NCBI GenBank assembly: GCA_029099845.1
Contig: JAQXOT010000022.1
Coordinates: forward strand, 1 to 38,809
Source: a bacterium
Lineage (GTDB): Bacteria > Bacillota_I > Bacilli_A > RF39 > UBA660
DNA: 38,809 nucleotides
Direction of reading: 5' to 3'
Part shown: piece by piece, positions 32,873 through 38,809 of the stretch
Layout of the letters: every line of letters begins with the position of its first letter
Position numbering within the stretch: position 1 is the stretch's first letter
Translations under genes and position numbers: made by a program
Notes under the pieces: model-generated
Databases searched by the model: none
The model's input: the letters and a program-made list of their open reading frames with translations, nothing else
Told to the model about the DNA's origin: nothing

Positions 32873-34525
32873 ATGAGTAAAATTAAGATTTTTAGTTTGG
32901 GCGGTTTAAATGAAAATGGCAAAAATATGTATGTAGTTAAAGTGGATGAAGATATTTTTGTGTTTGATGCTGGACTAAAATATGATAATGATTTAAATTT
33001 AGGTATTGATTATATTATTCCTAGTTTTGATTATTTAATTAAAAAAAGAAAAAATATAAAAGGAATATTTTTGACACATGGTCATGATGGAAATGTTGGA
33101 GCTGTTCCAGATATTATTAGTAAATTGCCTAATGTTGCGGTATATGGAACAAAATTAACTTTAGAAATTGTAAAAAATGATATGACTAGTGAAGAAATTG
33201 CCAAAGCTAATTTTAAGGAGATTAGACCACATTCAAAACTTGATTTTGGGGCTAATTCATTATTTCCTATTAGTGTAACACATTCAATACCAGATGCAGT
33301 TTGTTATGTATTATATACGGTTGATGGAGCAATTGTTTATACAGGAGATTTTGTATTTGATTCTACAATGATGGGGGCTTATAAAACAGATATTGGTAAA
33401 TTGGCTTATGTTGGGAAACAAGGTGTTTTATGTTTACTTGCTGAGTCTTTTTATGCCGATAGAGAAGGACATACTAGCCCTAATAACCGAGTATCTTCCT
33501 TTATTAGAGAAGTTTTAGCAGAAAATCCTAATCGAATTATTGCAACAGTTTTTCCAGCTCATATATATCGAGTACAAGAATTATTTAATGAAATTTCTAA
33601 AACACATAGAAAAATAGTTATTATGGGAAAATCTTTACAGGAAACTATTAATAGAGCTTTAGAGATGGGGTATTTGAATGTTGATAAGGGTCGCATTGGA
33701 ACGCTTAATGATTTGGATAATAAGGATGTAGTAGTATTTATTTCTGATGAGAAAGAAAAACCATTTGCTAATTTGGAAAGAATTATTAATGGTTATGATA
33801 AGTATATAAAAATTAAAGAGACTGATACAATATTTATTACTGAGCCAAGTTATCCTGGAATCGAAAAAAGAATGGCCGTTGTAATGGATGATATTGCTAT
33901 GCTTGGAGCTAATGCTGTTAGTTTATCTAGCAAAAAGCATTTATTGCACCATGCTTCTAGAGAAGATTTGATGCTAATGATTAATTTAATGAATCCAAAG
34001 TATTATTTTCCGGTAAAGGGAGAATATCGATTACAATATGCTAATGCAGAAATTGCTGAAGAATTGGGAATTCCTAAAGAAAATATTATATTGAAACAAA
34101 ATGGCGATGTATTTGAATTAGTGAATGGCGTTAATACAAATTCTACAGAACACGTTGAGGTTGATGATATTTTAATTGATGGAAAAAGTCGTGGCGATAT
34201 TGGCGATTTAGTGTTAAAAGATCGTGAAATGTTAGGCGAAAGTGGAATTGTTATTATTAGTTGTACTCTTGATAAGCAAACTAAACAGATTTTAGGCGGA
34301 CCTGAGATTTTGACGAGAGGTTTTATCTATGTTAAAGAAAGTCAGGATTTATTAGAGGAAACTAAGAACATTTCTAAAGAAACAATTGAAAGTAATATTG
34401 AAGTTAATGCAAAGCGTGTTGATTATGCTAAAATTAAGAATGAAGTTCGAGATATTTTAGGTAAATTTTTCTATAAAGAAACTGGTGCAAAACCAATGAT
34501 AATTACTGTTATTCAGGAAATATAA
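32873..34525 (+). CDS. RNase J-family protein with degenerate active site
   Basis: This 550-aa protein has the metallo-beta-lactamase, beta-CASP and C-terminal domains of RNase J (SLGGLNENGKNMYVV, FVFDAG, HSIPDAVCYVLY, YTGDFVFDSTMMG, a late MIITVIQEI). The metal site is broken: where family members have HGHEDH it reads HGHDGN (H69, H71, D72, G73, N74), and the late histidine of the P-x-HGEYR block is lysine in PVKGEYR (K382). The equivalents of H74/H76 and D164 remain. It therefore resembles the catalytically weak RNase J2 of Firmicutes, which partners RNase J1. I chose ATG 32873 (AAAGGAG upstream). No second rnj is in the window. Confidence 0.88.
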   Translation: MSKIKIFSLGGLNENGKNMYVVKVDEDIFVFDAGLKYDNDLNLGIDYIIPSFDYLIKKRKNIKGIFLTHGHDGNVGAVPDIISKLPNVAVYGTKLTLEIVKNDMTSEEIAKANFKEIRPHSKLDFGANSLFPISVTHSIPDAVCYVLYTVDGAIVYTGDFVFDSTMMGAYKTDIGKLAYVGKQGVLCLLAESFYADREGHTSPNNRVSSFIREVLAENPNRIIATVFPAHIYRVQELFNEISKTHRKIVIMGKSLQETINRALEMGYLNVDKGRIGTLNDLDNKDVVVFISDEKEKPFANLERIINGYDKYIKIKETDTIFITEPSYPGIEKRMAVVMDDIAMLGANAVSLSSKKHLLHHASREDLMLMINLMNPKYYFPVKGEYRLQYANAEIAEELGIPKENIILKQNGDVFELVNGVNTNSTEHVEVDDILIDGKSRGDIGDLVLKDREMLGESGIVIISCTLDKQTKQILGGPEILTRGFIYVKESQDLLEETKNISKETIESNIEVNAKRVDYAKIKNEVRDILGKFFYKETGAKPMIITVIQEI

Positions 34526-34541
34526 AAAGCTTTTGCTTTTT
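34524..34541 (+). terminator. short hairpin between the RNase J-like gene and tRNA-Arg
   Basis: AAAAAGC-TTTT-GCTTTTT overlaps the stop codon. It may end the gene's transcript or just precede the tRNA. Confidence 0.45.
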
Positions 34542-34545
34542 AGTT

Positions 34546-34622
<77 letters not shown>

Positions 34623-34637
34623 TTATTTGTTTATATG

Positions 34638-34671
34638 AAGTCTTGATCAAAAAAAGAATCAGGGCTTTTTT
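34638..34671 (+). terminator. terminator after tRNA-Arg
   Basis: AAGTCTTGAT (34638-34647) pairs with ATCAGGGCTT (34658-34667) with wobbles, then TTTTTT. Confidence 0.75.
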
Positions 34672-34699
34672 GTTACATAGTTAAAGAAAGGGAGAATAC

Positions 34700-34728
34700 T
34701 TGTAATATTTATGCTTTTGGTATATAAT
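34700..34728 (+). promoter_or_regulatory. sigma-A type promoter
   Basis: TTGTAA, a 17-bp spacer and TATAAT (34723-34728) precede the metallopeptidase gene. Confidence 0.6.
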
Positions 34729-34789
34729 ATTAGTGTATTAAATGGTATTAGGTAGTAGATATTATTTAATAAAATGTAAGGAGATATTT

Positions 34790-35476
34790 ATGGATTATTA
34801 TTATATAAGTTATGCATTAACAATTTTGGCGCTTATTATAACTACAGTGGCACAAATATATGTTAATTCGTCATATTCAAAGTATAAGAAAGTTAAAAAT
34901 AGAAGGGGCTTAACTGGAGCTGAGGCAGCACGAGCTGTTCTTGATAAAAATGGTTTACAAAATGTAAAAATTGGGATGGTAAGAGGTACATTATCAGATC
35001 ATTATGATCCGCGTACTAAGACTGTGAACTTATCTTCTGATATTTATAATGGAACAACGATTGCTGGTGTTAGTGTTGCTTGCCATGAGTGTGGCCATGC
35101 TATTCAAGATAAAGAAAATTACACTTTTATGCGAATTAGAAGCAGTTTAGTTCCAATCGTTAATTTTTCTTCAAAGCTTGGTTATTTTGCGATCCTTTTA
35201 GGAATTGTTTTTAGTTCCATTAATTTAATTTGGCTAGGTATTTTTGCAGAAATTGCAATTTTGTTATTTCAACTTGTTACATTGCCTGTTGAGTTTGATG
35301 CAAGCCGAAAGGCATTAAAGGAACTTGATGCGATGCAGATTCTTGATAATAGTGAGATGCGTGGTAGCAAAACAATGCTTAGATCTGCAGCACTAACATA
35401 TGTTGCGAGTGTTACTTCTACTATTATTGAAATATTTAGATTAATATTATTAGCAGGAAATAGAAATCGTGACTAA
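34790..35476 (+). CDS. YugP-type zinc metallopeptidase, membrane bound
   Basis: This 228-aa membrane protease of the Zn_peptidase_2 family has the zinc site VACHECGHAIQD (HExxGH). Membrane helices are near the N terminus (about 3-25) and at about 120-165, with another near 205-225; LPVEFDASRKALKEL (about 165-180) is the other family hallmark. It starts at ATG 34790 behind AAGGAG; an upstream ATG (34742) lies too close to the promoter. It is coupled to the next gene by an 8-nt overlap. Substrate is unknown. Confidence 0.93.
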   Translation: MDYYYISYALTILALIITTVAQIYVNSSYSKYKKVKNRRGLTGAEAARAVLDKNGLQNVKIGMVRGTLSDHYDPRTKTVNLSSDIYNGTTIAGVSVACHECGHAIQDKENYTFMRIRSSLVPIVNFSSKLGYFAILLGIVFSSINLIWLGIFAEIAILLFQLVTLPVEFDASRKALKELDAMQILDNSEMRGSKTMLRSAALTYVASVTSTIIEIFRLILLAGNRNRD

Positions 35477-35933
35477 TATGATTTTAAGAATTATGGCAAA
35501 AATTAAAAAATTTATGTACGGAAGATATGGAATTGATGAGTTATATAATTTTTTATTTAGTGTCTATTTAATTTTAGCTTTCATTAATTTATTTTTAGGT
35601 AATTCTTTTATTTCATGGTTAATATTTTTTATTGCTGTTATAGCAATATATAGAGTGTTATCTAAAAATAGTAGTAATAGAAGAAAAGAAAATGCCATTT
35701 ATTTAGAGATAGTAAGAAAAATTTCTAAGTTATTTATTAATGTTAAAAGAAATTTTACTGATAAGGAACATATTTATAAACGCTGTTCTTGTGGGACAAC
35801 AATAAAAGTTTCTTTACCTAAAAGTTATGGTATTAAACATGCAAAATGTCCTAATTGTAAAAAAAGAAATACATTTCTTGCTTTAAAGAAAGAAAAAATT
35901 ATTATTATTCCTAAAGAAAAAGAAGCTGAATAA
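35469..35933 (+). CDS. membrane protein with C-terminal zinc ribbon
   Basis: This 154-aa protein has two membrane helices (about 27-43 and 45-62), a basic linker with RRKENAIYLEI, and a C-terminal zinc ribbon: CSCGTTIKVSLP followed by KCPNCKKRN (C-x-C and C-x-x-C). Similar small proteins are common in Clostridia and Bacilli without known function. The start is GTG 35469, overlapping the YugP-type gene's end; ATG 35478 is an alternative. The coupling suggests the pair acts together at the membrane, perhaps in quality control, but that is inferred. Confidence 0.75.
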   Translation: MTNMILRIMAKIKKFMYGRYGIDELYNFLFSVYLILAFINLFLGNSFISWLIFFIAVIAIYRVLSKNSSNRRKENAIYLEIVRKISKLFINVKRNFTDKEHIYKRCSCGTTIKVSLPKSYGIKHAKCPNCKKRNTFLALKKEKIIIIPKEKEAE

Positions 35934-36294
35934 TATATCTATTATTTAGTTTTTTTTTATGCAAGTTTTAAATAAAGTATTTATATGTTATTTTATTACC
36001 TGACTTTTGAAAAATATTAGGATGTTTATATTTTGATTTATAAGTAAGTAATTGATAATTTAGTAATTAGGATGATTATAATTTAAATTAATTGGTTGTT
36101 AATAAAAACTATTGTAGGAAAAATTAGGTAATGTCTATACTCTTAAAAAATAATTAAAATAGTATTTTAATTGTTTTTTTTATGTTATACTACTATTATA
36201 TATAATAATTGATAGTAGTTGAGGTATATTCATTTACATTTGATAGTAGTTGAGGTATATTCATTTACATTATTTATTAAAAGTGGAGGTATTT
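35934..36294. other. intergenic region with tandem repeat and promoter candidate
   Basis: This 361-bp gap holds a TGTTATACT extended -10 (36183-36191), the 31-bp tandem repeat at 36209-36270 and the GGAGGT site of the next gene. The rest is AT-rich with no gene or strong terminator seen. Confidence 0.55.
36209..36270 (+). repeat. two perfect 31-bp tandem copies upstream of the LXG-like gene
   Basis: Unit 1 is 36209-36239 and unit 2 is 36240-36270, with no differences. Each has GATAGTAGTTGAGGTATATT and CATTTACAT, including a GAGGT that mimics a ribosome binding site without a following start codon. They lie in the 5' untranslated region just before the real site and ATG at 36295. Confidence 0.9.
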
Positions 36295-36828
36295 ATGTCA
36301 AAAGTTATTAAGAGCGAAGTTCGTGAAATGAGTAGTTCGGCTTTAGTTTCTGCTTTGAAGCAAGATATATATGATTCTAAAAGATTAAAATTTGCGATAA
36401 GATCGTTTGTTAGTGGTTCAAAATGGAAATTGACTGGTCCTAATTATGATCTTGCTAGGGAATTAATGGAACAATATATTCCTATATTAGATAAAAGAGA
36501 AGAAGCAGCAGAACAGCTAGTTAGTGCAATTAAATCTGGCTGTAATAGTTTGGCTAGTTATATGTCACCTTTTGCTGTTTTAGATGAGGCAGAAAGAGCA
36601 GAATATGAGCAAAATTTAAGACAGGCACAAGAGACTTTAAATTATTTAAATTCGCTTAGTTGGTCTGATGAAGATTTTAATTTAATTAATTATTGGAGTA
36701 CTTATTTTTCTTGTAAAAAAATTATTGAAGAGTGTACTTTATATCTTGAAAAATTGGATGGTTTACCTGGGGCTGATGCTAGTGCTTATAGCCCGATTGA
36801 GGCAGCATCATCGCAATCTTTAATGTAG
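36295..36828 (+). CDS. LXG-like helical protein, 177 aa
   Basis: This is an unrecognised, soluble, helical protein. Residues 17-66 (ALVSALKQD, FVSGSKWKLTGPNYDLAREL, MEQYIPILDKREEAA) resemble the N-terminal LXG domain of type VII secretion substrates: a helix, then L-x-G (L46, G48) with a following NYD, then a helix ending in a Y-x-P-[IL]-L motif. It lacks any toxin domain. GGAGGT sets the start at ATG 36295; the frame extends upstream through the repeats but without a site. It heads a three-gene unit with a coiled-coil protein and a hydrolase. A secreted partner or adaptor role is inferred. Confidence 0.68.
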   Translation: MSKVIKSEVREMSSSALVSALKQDIYDSKRLKFAIRSFVSGSKWKLTGPNYDLARELMEQYIPILDKREEAAEQLVSAIKSGCNSLASYMSPFAVLDEAERAEYEQNLRQAQETLNYLNSLSWSDEDFNLINYWSTYFSCKKIIEECTLYLEKLDGLPGADASAYSPIEAASSQSLM

Positions 36829-36851
36829 GGTTAAAGGGGTGCTTTAATTTT

Positions 36852-37220
36852 ATGAATGAAGAAAAAGATACAAAGAATGAGTTACGAGAAAAGATTGGAC
36901 AACTTGAAGAGAAATTAGATATAGAAAATGGCAAATTGAAGAAAATTAATACAGTACAAGATTCTTTGATTAGTTTGAAAAAAAGTCTTGATAAATGTAC
37001 GGCAGTTTTATCTCGAGCGCTTGAACCTGGTGAGGCTAAAGAAAAGTTTAATAATTTATTAGACGATAATGCCTTAGATTTTAAAAAAACACATAGTAGT
37101 TTTGAAGAACAGGCAGAAGTCTTAAAACGAAAGGTTATAGATTTACAGGCTGAACGCGATAAGGCTATTCAGGATTATGAAGAATATTCTCGTGAAGAAG
37201 AAAAAGATAGTGAAAAGTAG
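36852..37220 (+). CDS. coiled-coil protein, possibly DUF5082-like partner
   Basis: This 122-aa protein is almost all charged helix: two long coils (about 8-50 and 78-115) joined by a LEPGEAKEKFNNLLDD segment. Size, topology and place between an LXG-like protein and a larger effector-like protein resemble the small helical partners (DUF5082/YwqH type) that accompany LXG proteins of type VII secretion. There is no signal peptide. AAAGGGG lies about 12 nt before ATG 36852. The family link rests on layout and is weak. Confidence 0.68.
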   Translation: MNEEKDTKNELREKIGQLEEKLDIENGKLKKINTVQDSLISLKKSLDKCTAVLSRALEPGEAKEKFNNLLDDNALDFKKTHSSFEEQAEVLKRKVIDLQAERDKAIQDYEEYSREEEKDSEK

Positions 37221-37249
37221 TTTTAATTATTTAATTAAGGAGGATTAAT

Positions 37250-38383
37250 ATGGCTGGTATACCGACTAGTGATGGGGGTTCAATTACTTATCATAATTAT
37301 AAAGGCAATGTTAGTTATTCAATTTATGTTCCTGCTAATGTTTCGGCTGATACACCAATATTTACATATACATATGGTTCAGGCAGAACGGATGATTGGT
37401 GGAGTAGATATCATAGTGCTGGAAACTATGGGATCTATGATGCTTTAATTGCTAATGGAAGTGATTCTATTGTTATTATGCCTACGATGGATTGGGGAGC
37501 TGATTGGGGCAAAAATACAATGGAAATAATTAATTCTGTGCGATCTGAATATGGAATTACTAATTTAAATGTATCAGGTAGTGGATTTAGTAAAGGTGGT
37601 TTTGGTGGTTTTGATATAGTAGCAGAAAATATTAGACAAAATCCTGATCTTGATCCACAAGTTGTGTTTTTTGTTGATGATTATTCTAGTACATATTACA
37701 TGGCACGAAATAAGTTAGGAAATGGTAAAGCAGAATTGTTTGCTGAAAATAATACGGTATTTTTTGCTTATGATCCTTATTGGAAAGGTACTGATAAATA
37801 TCAAGCTTATATCGATGCTGGTATCAATGTTATTAGAGTAGAACCAGCCAATTATGATCATGTTCAAATTAATGCTAATTTTTTTAAAAATGGTATTTAT
37901 GATTATATGGCAGGTGAACAATTGCCAGCTGATGGTTATGTATATAAAGTTTATAATAAAAATACTGGTAGCTGGGAGGAAATTGAATATAGTCAAATTG
38001 CTACAGTAGATAAATTATATGACTTTTATGGAATAGATAACTTACAAACAAAAATTAATACAATATTAGGCCTTGCTTCTTATGATATAAAATCTGATAA
38101 TGAAGTTGTTGCAGAGTATCTTAATAAAATTTTAAGTTGTATCAAAAGTTCTAATTTTTTAACAGCTAGTTTGGATTCTTTTGCGGGTTCTAGTGATACT
38201 AATGTGCCATCTCAAGTACCATATTGTGTTAGAAAACATTTTATAAGTGTGGCAAAAATGTTTACAAAATTAACTTCGCTTATGGATACGGTAGCTTCTA
38301 TTGATCCAAGTTATCAAGAGACAGATCAGAATCTAATGAATATGGTAAACGGAATAAATGATTCTTCCAATATTGAAAAATAA
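37250..38383 (+). CDS. alpha/beta hydrolase fused to a C-terminal helical domain
   Basis: This 377-aa protein has two parts. Residues 1-220 look like an esterase-type alpha/beta hydrolase: a TYTYGSGR oxyanion region, nucleophile elbow SGSGFSKGGFGG (S114 in GxSxG), acid candidates D143/D144 or D175, and H204 in NYDHVQIN. Residues 230-270 form a linker. The C-terminal 110 or so (about 266-377) are helical, with ILSCIKSSNFLTASL, VPYCVRKHF, FTKLTSLMDTV and a final DPSYQETDQNL like the end of WXG/LXG-type helical hairpins. No signal peptide is present, so export, if any, would need a type VII-like route. Strong AAGGAGG precedes ATG 37250. Substrate unknown. Confidence 0.75.
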   Translation: MAGIPTSDGGSITYHNYKGNVSYSIYVPANVSADTPIFTYTYGSGRTDDWWSRYHSAGNYGIYDALIANGSDSIVIMPTMDWGADWGKNTMEIINSVRSEYGITNLNVSGSGFSKGGFGGFDIVAENIRQNPDLDPQVVFFVDDYSSTYYMARNKLGNGKAELFAENNTVFFAYDPYWKGTDKYQAYIDAGINVIRVEPANYDHVQINANFFKNGIYDYMAGEQLPADGYVYKVYNKNTGSWEEIEYSQIATVDKLYDFYGIDNLQTKINTILGLASYDIKSDNEVVAEYLNKILSCIKSSNFLTASLDSFAGSSDTNVPSQVPYCVRKHFISVAKMFTKLTSLMDTVASIDPSYQETDQNLMNMVNGINDSSNIEK

Positions 38384-38438
38384 GAATAACGATTTTAACT
38401 AGTTGTAGTTAGTTACTGAAAAAAAATAATTTTATGTC

Positions 38439-38467
38439 TTGCTAAATTTAAGTGAATATGTTAGTAT
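38439..38467 (+). promoter_or_regulatory. sigma-A type promoter of tRNA-Met
   Basis: TTGCTA, a 17-bp spacer and TAGTAT (38462-38467, upstream TGT) lie 21 bp before the tRNA. Confidence 0.55.
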
Positions 38468-38488
38468 TATATTGTTCACTTGATTTAT

Positions 38489-38565
38489 GGCGATGTAGCT
38501 CAGCTGGCTAGAGCGTCCGGTTCATACCCGGAAGGTCGGGGGTTCGATCCCCTCCGTCGCTACCA
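38489..38565 (+). tRNA. tRNA-Met (elongator, anticodon CAT)
   Basis: Cloverleaf with acceptor GGCGATG/CGTCGCT (first pair G-U), D arm GCTCAGCTGGCTAGAGC, anticodon stem TCCGG/CCGGA with loop TTCATAC (CAT), T arm GGGGGTTCGATCCCC and an encoded CCA (38563-38565). It is very close to Bacillus elongator tRNA-Met. It lacks the three G-C pairs of an initiator anticodon stem, and its first acceptor pair is G-U rather than a mismatch. Confidence 0.93.
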
Positions 38566-38602
38566 ATTAGAATTAAACTCAATAAATTTGAGTTATATAT
38601 CG

Positions 38603-38626
38603 ACTAACTAATACAGTTAGTTTTTT
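38603..38626 (+). terminator. terminator after tRNA-Met
   Basis: ACTAACT pairs with AGTTAGT around a 5-nt loop, followed by TTTTT. Confidence 0.75.
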
Positions 38627-38641
38627 AATTGTCAATTCAAT

Positions 38642-38670
38642 TTGACTTTTTTTGTTAAATGTAGTATAAT
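38642..38670 (+). promoter_or_regulatory. strong sigma-A type promoter
   Basis: TTGACT (38642-38647), a 17-bp spacer and TATAAT (38665-38670). No gene starts within the window after it, but a terminator lies about 65 bp downstream. Confidence 0.65.
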
Positions 38671-38676
38671 CTACAA

Positions 38677-38760
38677 TACTTGATTAGTAATATACTCTTC
38701 AAGTGTTTGAGTGGTAGTTTATTTTGACTAAGTGGTACATACGATTGTATGTCTTTTTTA
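38677..38760 (+). ncRNA. candidate short RNA or leader
   Basis: The span begins at the expected start of the promoter at 38642-38670 and ends in a hairpin terminator, ACATAC-GATT-GTATGT (38737-38752) followed by CTTTTTT. About 84 nt with a possible internal hairpin (ACTC/GAGT around 38695-38713). No open frame with a ribosome binding site is seen. It could be a small RNA or a regulatory leader for a gene beyond the window. Confidence 0.35.
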
Positions 38761-38809
38761 ATCTATAAATTCATATAATATAATTAAGTATCATTTAGTT
38801 ATAATATGA

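Noticed and set aside
36250-36294. N-terminal extension of the LXG-like gene through the tandem repeat
   Set aside because: The extension starts with a TTG in the repeat; GGAGGT at the proper distance from ATG 36295 makes the later start far better.
37715-37996. 93-aa minus-strand frame inside the hydrolase
   Set aside because: It is Ile/Phe-rich, antisense to the hydrolase domain, with no ribosome binding site.

Overview
The window is very AT-rich, chromosomal and uses the standard bacterial code. It looks like a spore-forming member of the Bacilli, probably one of the uncultured low-GC gut lineages close to Erysipelotrichia/Mollicutes-like Bacilli. The evidence is Bacillus-type gene order (tkt-sirA-yneF; rpsT divergent from gpr-spoIIP-yqxA-like), germination protease and SpoIIP, Gram-positive GAGGTG-type ribosome binding sites, compact TTGACA-17-TATAAT promoters and intrinsic terminators. 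No phage, transposase or CRISPR array is visible.

Layout. 1-917 has no gene but holds several hairpins and a possible tRNA-like transcript. 918-4841 carries small hypotheticals, two surface proteins (a DUF3592-like protein with an Asn/Gln-rich repeat tail and a secreted, membrane-anchored beta-rich protein) and a glycerophosphodiester phosphodiesterase. 4986-7555 holds two full-length paralogues of unknown function, the second translationally coupled to a UMPH-1-type 5'-nucleotidase. tRNA-Thr(CGT) follows. 7885-11576 is a MacB/FtsX-type ABC transporter plus a permuted NlpC/P60-like protein. 11685-12810 is a promoter, a putative yybP-ykoY (Mn2+) riboswitch with its terminator, and a Ca2+/Na+ antiporter. 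12974-14041 is an unknown protein. 14147-16899 is tkt-sirA-yneF, followed by uvrC, an orphan pseudopilin-like surface protein and mutL-miaA.

23631-27259 has a secreted transglutaminase-like protein, rpsT, and gpr-spoIIP-yqxA-like. 27331-30792 is an operon of two helical unknowns, a small helical-repeat protein and an AlkD-type DNA glycosylase. A yidD-lipoprotein pair follows on the minus strand; the lipoprotein resembles zinc-binding ZnuA but lacks its histidines. Then come rnc, an RNase J-family protein with a broken active site, tRNA-Arg(CCT), a YugP-type zinc metallopeptidase and a zinc-ribbon membrane protein. The right end carries a three-gene cassette (LXG-like helical protein, coiled-coil protein, alpha/beta hydrolase fused to a helical C-terminal domain), then tRNA-Met(CAT) and a promoter-plus-terminator pair that may define a small RNA.

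The cellular themes are sporulation and its link to DNA replication (SirA, SpoIIP, GPR), DNA repair (UvrC, MutL, AlkD), RNA processing (RNase III, RNase J-like, MiaA, tRNAs), metal homeostasis and cell-surface/secreted functions. The most novel candidates are the LXG-like/hydrolase cassette at 36295-38383, the paralogue pair at 4986-6780, the helical-repeat operon at 27331-30092, the degenerate RNase J, and the histidine-less ZnuA-like lipoprotein.
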